Positions 1 through 5,213 of a stretch of 5,920 nt of DNA are shown here, in pieces (position 1 is the stretch's first letter; each line of letters opens with the position of its first letter). Location: assembly GCA_020201365.1 (NCBI GenBank), contig JAIVGV010000113.1, forward strand, positions 1-5,920. Reading direction: 5' to 3'. The position numbers were made by a program, and so were the translations under genes. The notes beneath the pieces were generated by a model. It did no database searches, was not told the DNA's origin, and saw nothing but the letters and a program-made list of their open reading frames with translations. The DNA comes from Acidobacteriota bacterium. GTDB lineage: Bacteria; Acidobacteriota; Blastocatellia; Pyrinomonadales; Pyrinomonadaceae.

Positions 1-180
1 AGATGCTCGCGCTGGGCTAACGATTTCCCTTCAAGTGGTCTGCCGGACGTGACCGCCGCAAGTTCCTTCGGCGCGGCGGCTGGGTCTTCGTGTGCGAGGG
101 GCGTGAAGACTTGCCGGAAGACCGTGGCTCGGCGGGGAGAGGCGACCCACGCGGCGAAGGTTAACCGAGAGTCGGCGTGA
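1..180 (+). ncRNA. candidate structured RNA or structured leader, family unrecognised
   Basis: No convincing gene is visible here. The stretch can be folded by eye into one closed structure. An outer stem pairs 4-21 with 160-177 in a single register without bulges (14 of 18 positions pair, counting G-U). Inside it, 37-46 pairs with 114-123 (9 of 10). That stem encloses a 7-bp hairpin (53-59 with 73-79) and a 10-bp hairpin (84-93 with 101-110, with G-U pairs) that abuts it almost directly, making a three-way junction. A further hairpin pairs 124-131 with 143-150 (7 of 8). I could not match it to RNase P RNA, tmRNA, SRP RNA, 6S RNA or a riboswitch from remembered consensus motifs. No T-tract terminator follows, and the 5' end may lie before the window. 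GC-rich DNA folds easily, so this could be chance. The strand is also inferred. Confidence 0.25.
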
Positions 181-223
181 AAATCAAACCTTCCGCGTCG
201 GGCGGCAGGAGCGCGCCGTCGGC

Positions 224-254
224 TTGGGCGCGCAATCCCCTCCCGTAGTAAGAT
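224..254 (+). promoter_or_regulatory. weak candidate promoter of the M61 peptidase gene
   Basis: TTGGGC (224-229) and TAAGAT (249-254) are separated by 19 bp. This is a poor but possible sigma70-type pair and would start transcription near 261, about 50 nt before the preferred start codon at 310. If correct, the ATG at 253 lies inside the -10 element and cannot be the start. Both boxes deviate from consensus and the spacer is long, so this is only a suggestion. Confidence 0.2.
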
Positions 255-309
255 GCCGAATCAGAAAGCTTCTTCAGCGAAATTTGACGGCGGGGGGGAC
301 GTTCAAGCC

Positions 310-2262
310 ATGCGACGCCAGCACGCGCGCGCGTTCGTCGCGCTGCTCTTCATCGCCTGCGCCGCGACCGCTCGCGCGCGGACGCAAACGCAGCCGCGGC
401 GCGCCGACGCGCCGGCGCAGCAACGCGCCGACGAGAGAGCGCGCGCGCCGCGAACGGACGCGCCAGAAATCTCCTACACCGTCTCGATGCCGGAGCCCTA
501 CACGCACCTGCTCCGCGTCGAGATGACAGTGCGCGCGCCGCGCGGCGCGCAACTCCCTGCGCCGCTCGATCTCGTCATGCCCGTCTGGACGCCCGGCTCG
601 TATCTCGTCCGCGAGTACGCGCGCAACGTGCAGGACTTTAGAGCCGCTAACGCGTGCGCCGATTCGGCGGCGCTCCCGTGGCGCAAGGTGAACAAGGACA
701 CCTGGCGCGTCGAGACCGACGGCGCGTGCGCCGTCATCGTCAACTACTCCGTCTATTCCAACGAGTTCTCCGTGCGCACGAACGACGTGAACGACCGCCA
801 CGCCTTCTGGAACAACGCGGCGACGCTCATGTACGTGGACGGTAACTTGGGCGCGCCCTCGACCGTGCACGTGCTCCCGGCGCCCGGCTGGAAGATCGCG
901 ACGGGTCTCCCGGCGGTCTCGGGGCAGCGCGACACCTTCCGCGCCGAAAACTTCGACGTCCTCTACGACTCGCCGTTCCTCGTCTCCGACTTCAAAGTGC
1001 TCCCCTTCGAGGTGCGCGGCGTCGAGCACCGCGTCGTCATAGACGGCGAGGGCAACTACGACCCGGAGCGCGTGCGCCGCGACGTGCAGAAGATCGTCGA
1101 GACCGAAGTCAACGTCTTCAACGAGATTCCCTACCACGACTACACGTTCCTCCTGATACTCGATCCGACGCGCGGCGGCGGCGGTCTCGAACATCTGAAC
1201 TCGACCGCGCTCACCTTCCGCCGCTTCGGCTTCCGCGACGACACCTGCCCGCGCGGCGAGACCTGTTACCGCGACTTCCTCACGCTCGTCGCGCACGAGT
1301 TCTTCCACCTCTGGAACGTCAAGCGCATCCGCCCCGACGCCCTGGGTCCCTTCGACTACACGCGCGAGAACTACACGCGCCTGCTCTGGGTCGCCGAGGG
1401 GCTCACGAGCTACTACGAGAACTTCAACGTCCGCCGCGCCGGGCTGATGACCGACAAGCAGTACCTCGAAGAACTCGCGCGCTCGATCCGCGCGTTGCAG
1501 AACACGCCCGGTCGCCGCGAGATGAGCGCCGAGGAGTCGAGCTTCGACGCGTGGATCAAGCAGTACCGGCCGGACGAGAACTCGATCAACTCCTCGATCT
1601 CCTACTACGACAAGGGCGCGATCTTGGGCTTCCTCCTCGACCTCGAAATCCGCCGCCGCACCGCGGGCGCGAAATCTTTAGACGACGTGATGCGCCTGCT
1701 TTATAACGAGTTCTACAAGCGCGGGCGCAACTACACGCCCGAAGACTTCCAGCGCGCCTGCGAGTCGGTCGCGGGCGCGAGCTTCGAAGAGTTCTTCCGC
1801 CGCTACGTCCGCGGTCGCGAAGAGCTGGACTACGGCGCGGCTCTCGGCGGCGTCGGCTTGCGGCTCGAAACGGTCGCGGGCGACCGCACGAAGCCCGCCG
1901 CGGAGTTGTCCTACTTCGGCGCGAGCCTCGCGCAGTCGAATGATCGTCTGAACGTCACGAGCGTGCTGGCGGGCTCGCCCGCCTACAACGCCGGCTTGAA
2001 CGCGGGCGATCAGATCGTCGCCGTGGACGGGATGCGCGCCACGCTCGACTTCCTGAACGCGCGCCTGAACGAGCGCAAGACCGGCGACGAGGTGCGCCTC
2101 ACGGTCTTCCGCAACGACGACCTGCGCGCCTTCAACGTCCGTCTCGGCGCGCGCCCCGGCAACGGCTTGCAGATCGCCGCGGTCGCCAACCCGACCGCCG
2201 AGCAGGCACGCCTCTACGAGCAGTGGATCGGCGCGCCGTTGGCTGAGCTCGGCGAGAAATGA
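310..2262 (+). CDS. secreted M61-family metallo-aminopeptidase with PDZ domain
   Basis: A zinc peptidase of the M61 (glycyl aminopeptidase-like) family, 650 residues, likely acting outside the cytoplasm. I chose the ATG at 310 over the in-frame ATG at 253 because it opens directly with a signal peptide: Arg2-Arg3, hydrophobic core about 8-19, possible cleavage after Ala23. A run of seven G (292-298) sits at ribosome-binding distance. A low-complexity Arg/Ala/Gln linker follows to about residue 50. Next come the beta-rich M61 N-terminal domain (about 52-250) and the catalytic domain, with HEFFH at 329-333 inside the family signature HEFFHLWNVKRIRP. The presumed third zinc ligand is Glu363 in WVAEGLTSYYE. 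Cys313 and Cys319 just before the active site could form a disulfide, consistent with export. A PDZ domain (about 545-620) carries the GSPAYNAGLNAGDQIVAVDG core. Length and domain order are normal for bacterial M61 proteins. Cys17 in the signal weakly resembles a lipobox, so lipidation is a less likely alternative. The physiological substrate is unknown. Confidence 0.93.
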   Translation: MRRQHARAFVALLFIACAATARARTQTQPRRADAPAQQRADERARAPRTDAPEISYTVSMPEPYTHLLRVEMTVRAPRGAQLPAPLDLVMPVWTPGSYLVREYARNVQDFRAANACADSAALPWRKVNKDTWRVETDGACAVIVNYSVYSNEFSVRTNDVNDRHAFWNNAATLMYVDGNLGAPSTVHVLPAPGWKIATGLPAVSGQRDTFRAENFDVLYDSPFLVSDFKVLPFEVRGVEHRVVIDGEGNYDPERVRRDVQKIVETEVNVFNEIPYHDYTFLLILDPTRGGGGLEHLNSTALTFRRFGFRDDTCPRGETCYRDFLTLVAHEFFHLWNVKRIRPDALGPFDYTRENYTRLLWVAEGLTSYYENFNVRRAGLMTDKQYLEELARSIRALQNTPGRREMSAEESSFDAWIKQYRPDENSINSSISYYDKGAILGFLLDLEIRRRTAGAKSLDDVMRLLYNEFYKRGRNYTPEDFQRACESVAGASFEEFFRRYVRGREELDYGAALGGVGLRLETVAGDRTKPAAELSYFGASLAQSNDRLNVTSVLAGSPAYNAGLNAGDQIVAVDGMRATLDFLNARLNERKTGDEVRLTVFRNDDLRAFNVRLGARPGNGLQIAAVANPTAEQARLYEQWIGAPLAELGEK

Positions 2263-2289
2263 ACTACTCGGCGCGACCAGCGACCGTGC

Positions 2290-2310
2290 GGGCAGGGACA
2301 AGCCCTGCCC
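2290..2310. repeat. perfect 8-bp palindrome, REP-like dispersed repeat candidate
   Basis: GGGCAGGG (2290-2297) and CCCTGCCC (2303-2310) form a perfect inverted repeat around the 5-nt loop ACAAG. Flanking bases continue a familiar pattern: read on the minus strand, the unit would encode the short peptide GAGLVPAR. I recognise that peptide from spurious small ORFs produced by a repeat scattered between genes in many bacterial genomes. It lies 28 bp after the peptidase stop and 37 bp before the dehydrogenase start. No T-run follows on the plus strand (CTACAATTCC), so a classical intrinsic terminator is unlikely, though the hairpin could still protect or end a transcript. Repeat status is from memory of the motif; only one copy is in the window. 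Confidence 0.55.
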
Positions 2311-2347
2311 CTACAATTCCATTCGGCGGTGAGTTTTTCCTTCGGCG

Positions 2348-3094
2348 ATGAACTTCGCGGATCGCGTGGCAATCGTGACGGGCGGCGCGTCGGGCATCGG
2401 TCGCGCGTGCGCGCTGGAGTTCGCGCGCGGCGGCGCGGCGGTCGCGGTCGTTGACGTGGCGGACGGGGCGACGGCGGACGAGGCGGAGCGCCTCATCGGC
2501 GAGGCGGGCGCGCGGGGCGTCTTCACCTTCCGCGCCGACGTTTCGGACTTCGCGCAAGCCGAGCGCGTCGTCGCCGCGGCGCGCTCGCGGCTCGGCGGCT
2601 GCGACATCCTCGTCAACGCCGCAGGGATAAACGACGACGCGCCGGTGTGGCGCATGACCGAGGCGCAGTGGGATCGCGTGATGGGCGTGAACGTGAAGGG
2701 CGCGTTCAACTACGTGCGCGCCGTCGCGCCCGTGATGCGCGGGGCGCGCGCGGGGAAGATCGTCTGCGTCTCGTCGGTCGAGGCGTTCCGCGGGCGCTTC
2801 GCCGTGGCGAACTACGCCGCGTCGAAGGCGGCGCTCGTCGGATTGACGCGCGCGGCGGCTGCCGACCTGGGGCGGGAAGGGATCAACGTCAACTGCGTCG
2901 CGCCGGGGTTTACGCGCACGGAGATGACGAAAAAGCTCCCCGCCGAAATCTTGGAAGAAGCGGCGCGTTCGTCGGTCTTCGGGCGCATCGCAGAGCCGGA
3001 AGAGATCGCGGGCGTGGTCGCCTTCCTCTGCACCGACGCCGCGCGCTACGTCACGGGTGAGGTGATTCGCGTGGACGGGGGGCAACTGTTTTGA
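2348..3094 (+). CDS. NAD-type short-chain dehydrogenase/reductase (FabG-like)
   Basis: A 248-residue classical SDR, the usual length. The nucleotide-binding motif TGGASGIG is at 11-18. Asp36 ends the second beta strand, which in this family favours NAD(H) over NADP(H). Asp64-Val65, NAAG (90-93) and the full catalytic tetrad Asn115, Ser143, Tyr156 and Lys160 are present, as is the C-terminal TGEVIRVDGG. No signal or membrane segment is visible, so it is cytoplasmic. The start at 2348 puts the first beta strand where SDRs begin; the ribosome site is weak (GGTGAG at 2328-2333, rather far upstream). The stop overlaps or nearly touches the hydratase start, so the two are co-translated. In that context the likely job is oxidising a 3-hydroxyacyl-CoA (or alicyclic hydroxyacyl-CoA, as BadH does) rather than fatty-acid synthesis. 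FabG-type 3-oxoacyl-ACP reductase is the main alternative, and SDR substrates cannot be read reliably from sequence. Confidence 0.9.
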   Translation: MNFADRVAIVTGGASGIGRACALEFARGGAAVAVVDVADGATADEAERLIGEAGARGVFTFRADVSDFAQAERVVAAARSRLGGCDILVNAAGINDDAPVWRMTEAQWDRVMGVNVKGAFNYVRAVAPVMRGARAGKIVCVSSVEAFRGRFAVANYAASKAALVGLTRAAAADLGREGINVNCVAPGFTRTEMTKKLPAEILEEAARSSVFGRIAEPEEIAGVVAFLCTDAARYVTGEVIRVDGGQLF

Positions 3095-3096
3095 AC

Positions 3097-3870
3097 ATGA
3101 GTTACGAGCACATCCGGTTCGTCGTCGAGGATCGCGTCGGGCGCATCAGGTTCGCGCGACCGCCGCTGAACGTGCTGAACATCGCGATGATGCGCGAGGT
3201 GGCGGACGCGCTCGAAGCGTGCGCGAAAGAGCGCGAGATGGTGGCGGTCGTGTTCGAGGCGGCGGAAGGCTCGCGCGCGTTCAGCGCGGGCGTCGCCGTC
3301 GAGGAGCACGCCGCGGAGACCATCTACCAGATGCTCGAAGCCTTCCACGACATCTTCCGCGCGCTCGAAGCGACGGCGAAGCCCGCGCTCGCGGTCGTGG
3401 ACGGCGCGGCGCTCGGCGGCGGCTGCGAGCTGGTCGCGGCGTGCGACGTCGTCGTCGCGAGCGAGCGAGCGCGCTTCGGTCAGCCGGAGATCAAGCTCGG
3501 AGTGTTCCCGCCCGTCGCGGCGATCCTTTTGCCGCGCGTCATCGGCGAGAAGCGCGCGCGCGAGTTGATCTTGACGGGCGAGCTGATTGACGCGCCCGAA
3601 GCGTTGCGCCTCGGGCTCGCGAGCTACGGCGCGAACTCGGCGCAGCTAGAGCAGAAGCTGCAGGAGATACTCGGCAGACTGCGCGAACTCTCCGCGCCCG
3701 CGCTCGAAGCGACGCGCCGCGCGCTCGACATCGGTCGCGACTTCTCCTTCGCCGAGACGCTCAAGCGCGTCGAGAACCTTTACCTGAACGATCTGTTGAA
3801 GACAGAGGACGCGCAGGAGGGGGTGCGCGCCTTCATAGAGAAGCGCAAGCCCGCCTGGCGCAACCGCTGA
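3097..3870 (+). CDS. enoyl-CoA hydratase/isomerase family protein, dienoyl-CoA hydratase-like
   Basis: A crotonase-fold protein of 257 residues, likely adding water to a CoA-bound double bond in the cytoplasm. Oxyanion-hole regions are FSAG (62-65) and LGGGCE (106-111). Both catalytic glutamates of rat mitochondrial enoyl-CoA hydratase (Glu144, Glu164) align with Glu111 and Glu131, at the identical 20-residue spacing. The C-terminus has the usual TEDAQEGVRAFIEKRKPAW ending. The loop after Glu131 is odd: GVFPPVAAILLP (135-146) replaces the ordinary GxxPGxGGTQRLPR. With FSAGVAVEEH (62-71), this recalls cyclohexa-1,5-diene-1-carbonyl-CoA hydratases of benzoyl-CoA degradation. ATG 3097 lies 2 nt after the dehydrogenase stop. 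TTG 3091 is an in-frame alternative that would overlap that stop (TTGA) and sits 8 nt after a G-run (3077-3082), a better spacing, so the start is uncertain by two residues. The exact substrate is inferred; a plain enoyl-CoA hydratase remains possible. Confidence 0.88.
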   Translation: MSYEHIRFVVEDRVGRIRFARPPLNVLNIAMMREVADALEACAKEREMVAVVFEAAEGSRAFSAGVAVEEHAAETIYQMLEAFHDIFRALEATAKPALAVVDGAALGGGCELVAACDVVVASERARFGQPEIKLGVFPPVAAILLPRVIGEKRARELILTGELIDAPEALRLGLASYGANSAQLEQKLQEILGRLRELSAPALEATRRALDIGRDFSFAETLKRVENLYLNDLLKTEDAQEGVRAFIEKRKPAWRNR

Positions 3871-3880
3871 GCGGAGCGCG

Positions 3881-3957
3881 CCGCGCGAGCCGCCGCGTGG
3901 CGCGGAGTACGGAACTTTGCCGCCCTTCGTCGTTTACCTAACTTCGCTACGGCGAAG
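3881..3957 (+). other. two hairpins in the gap after the hydratase gene, possible transcript end
   Basis: CCGCGC (3881-3886) pairs with GCGCGG (3900-3905). Further on, CTTCGC (3942-3947) pairs with GCGAAG (3952-3957) around the loop TACG, a compact tetraloop-type hairpin. Neither is followed by a T-tract, so these are not clear intrinsic terminators. Their place between the hydratase stop and the next promoter makes a 3'-end or Rho-assisted role plausible. Confidence 0.25.
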
Positions 3958-3987
3958 CCAGAGGTTCGGAGGTTTGCGGCGGGCGCG

Positions 3988-4016
3988 TTGTCATGTCGCC
4001 GGGAGGCGTGTATCTT
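3988..4016 (+). promoter_or_regulatory. sigma70-type promoter for the exported HExxH protein gene
   Basis: TTGTCA (3988-3993, five of six consensus) and TATCTT (4011-4016, four of six) are separated by exactly 17 bp. Transcription would begin near 4023, leaving a short leader of roughly 17 nt that contains AGAAG (4031-4035) before the ATG at 4040. The promoter lies inside the only upstream extension of the reading frame (TTG at 3917), so it supports the shorter start. It separates this gene from the SDR/hydratase pair. Confidence 0.5.
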
Positions 4017-4039
4017 GCGCCTTGTCGCGCAGAAGACCG

Positions 4040-5068
4040 ATGCGGGAAACAGGACAGGCTCAAGGACGACCGGGGATCGCGCGCCGGGGCGCGCGTCGTC
4101 TCCACGCGCGTCGGCGGATCGCGCCGCTCGCTTTCGCGATCTTCGTCTCGGCGTCGGCGGCGTCGCTCGTCGCGTCGGCGCAGGTCGGCGGGAAGGGCGT
4201 GCGCGAGGGCGCGGACGAGAGTCCGGTGGCGCGCGCGGCGTCGGCGGTGTGCGCCGAGCGCGCGCTCGATCCGCGCGGGAGCGTGCCGATTGACGAGATG
4301 CAGGAGCGACCTTCGCTGCCCGCGCGAAACGCCGAGGTCGTCGCGGGCGCGGCGCGCGCGGCGCGGCTGCTGCCCGTGGCGAAGGCTCTGACCGAAGAGA
4401 CGCTCGAACGTCTGATGAGCGAGAACGGCGTCGGCTTCGCGGCGCGTCGCGCGGCGGTCGAGCGCGTCGAGGAGGTCGAGCGCGTGCGCCTGGAAGTACC
4501 TTTGCGCGACAACGCTTCGGTCGTTTACGGCGACCCGCACTCGATCCGCTTCGGGACGATCTTCGTCGCGTCCCTGAAATCCGACGAGGGCATGGTGAGC
4601 GTGATGGCGCACGAGCTGACGCACGCGGCGGACGGCGCACGGGGCACGCTCGCGCCGCTCTTCCGCCGCGTCGCGCGCCGCGCCGAACAGGAGGCGGGCT
4701 TGCGGCAGGTCTCCGCGCGCCGCGCCGAGGAGCTGACGTGCGACTTCGTCGGCGTGCTCGCCGCGCGCCTCTACATCGCGCGCAACGAAACGGAAGAGCC
4801 GCTCGCGCGCCGCGCCGCCCGCGCCGTCGAGCACAACTGCGTCGAGCAGGACGAGACGGACGCCGCGCACCTCTCGCCGCGCCAGACCCTGCGCGCGCTG
4901 CTCTCGCTCGACCAGACGCTCGCGGGCGAAGTCACCGGCGAGATCGAGACCGAGACCGCCGCCACGCTCAACCACATCGAGCCGCGCACCGCTTACGCCG
5001 CGCCGCGCTCCGCGCGCATAGCGCAGAGCCGCGCCGCGCGCGCGCCGGCGCACCGACACGCGCCGTGA
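4040..5068 (+). CDS. exported M48-like zinc metalloprotease (gluzincin), putative
   Basis: A 342-residue protein I cannot assign to a named gene. From ATG 4040 it has a long basic n-region (about 1-27, rich in Arg), a hydrophobic stretch at about 28-45 and a good signal-peptidase site after Ala47 (VASA before Gln48), so it is likely exported. The centre has HELTH (191-195) in the context MAHELTHAADG. Further on, EELTCDFVG (230-238) resembles the ExxxD helix supplying the third zinc ligand in M48 peptidases, with Glu230 or Glu231 as candidate. The segment before it (IRFGTIFVASL, 169-179) also fits the strand preceding the active site in M48 proteins. There are no membrane helices after the signal, so it is not an HtpX type. 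The Cys71, Cys234 and Cys267 set leaves one unpaired. The C-terminal tail (about 318-342) is low-complexity Arg/Ala/Pro. The upstream TTG at 3917 would bury the signal peptide and include the promoter, so I rejected it. Proteolytic activity is inferred only. Confidence 0.75.
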   Translation: MRETGQAQGRPGIARRGARRLHARRRIAPLAFAIFVSASAASLVASAQVGGKGVREGADESPVARAASAVCAERALDPRGSVPIDEMQERPSLPARNAEVVAGAARAARLLPVAKALTEETLERLMSENGVGFAARRAAVERVEEVERVRLEVPLRDNASVVYGDPHSIRFGTIFVASLKSDEGMVSVMAHELTHAADGARGTLAPLFRRVARRAEQEAGLRQVSARRAEELTCDFVGVLAARLYIARNETEEPLARRAARAVEHNCVEQDETDAAHLSPRQTLRALLSLDQTLAGEVTGEIETETAATLNHIEPRTAYAAPRSARIAQSRAARAPAHRHAP

Positions 5069-5138
5069 CCTACTCCGCGCCGAGTGCCTCGTCAGTCCTT
5101 TTACCTCAAACCAAATCACGCCGGCCGGGCGCGCGTCG

Positions 5139-5168
5139 TTGACACTGCGGCGCGCGCGTTTCTATCAT
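5139..5168 (+). promoter_or_regulatory. near-consensus sigma70-type promoter of the lipoprotein gene
   Basis: A perfect -35 box TTGACA (5139-5144) and a five-of-six -10 box TATCAT (5163-5168) are separated by 18 bp of G/C-rich DNA. Transcription would start around 5175, giving a leader of about 40 nt before the TTG start at 5214. In such GC-rich sequence this match is unlikely by chance and implies steady, housekeeping-type expression. Confidence 0.7.
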
Positions 5169-5201
5169 TCGCGCGTAAGAAAAATCCCACTCGCAAAAGA
5201 C

Positions 5202-5207
5202 GGGAAG
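5202..5207 (+). promoter_or_regulatory. ribosome binding site that sets the TTG start at 5214
   Basis: GGGAAG lies 6 nt before the TTG at 5214. The reading frame has no ATG between the promoter and the lipoprotein signal, and this purine block is the only good site in reach, so it decides the start. Confidence 0.55.
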
Positions 5208-5213
5208 ACGATC

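Noticed and set aside
105..127. Cobalamin-riboswitch-like box around CCGGAAGACC
   Set aside because: The short word resembles a B12 box, but the other conserved elements (GGGAA, GCCACTG-type segments) are not seen and the downstream gene is not a B12 or transport gene.
1..180. Tail of an upstream gene (frame 1 open to the TGA at 178-180, or frame 3 ending at the TAA at 18-20)
   Set aside because: The frame-1 translation is Ser/Ala/Arg-rich without motifs and an open run of this length is common by chance at this GC content. Five codons in frame 3 are too few to judge.
284..289. TTGACG as a -35 box for the M61 gene
   Set aside because: It is only about 20 nt before the start codon, leaving no room for a -10 box and leader.
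274..1308. Long minus-strand open frame of 344 codons opposite the M61 gene
   Set aside because: The plus frame carries the M61 signature and PDZ domain. The minus frame is Arg/Val/Glu-rich, without recognisable motifs, and arises because G/C-ending codons suppress stops on the other strand.
3917..4039. N-terminal extension of the exported protease from the TTG at 3917
   Set aside because: It would place 41 Arg-rich residues before an already long n-region and covers a hairpin and the promoter.
5081..5098. Intrinsic terminator after the exported protease gene (CGAG/CTCG stem followed by TTTT)
   Set aside because: The stem is only 4 bp and the T-run is short and distant, too weak to call.
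3947..5119. Minus-strand open frame of 390 codons, longer than the plus-strand gene opposite it
   Set aside because: It is Arg-rich with no motif, while the plus frame has a signal peptide, HELTH and a promoter with ribosome site. A typical high-GC shadow; the same applies to 3780-4640, 2264-3085 and 1678-2301.
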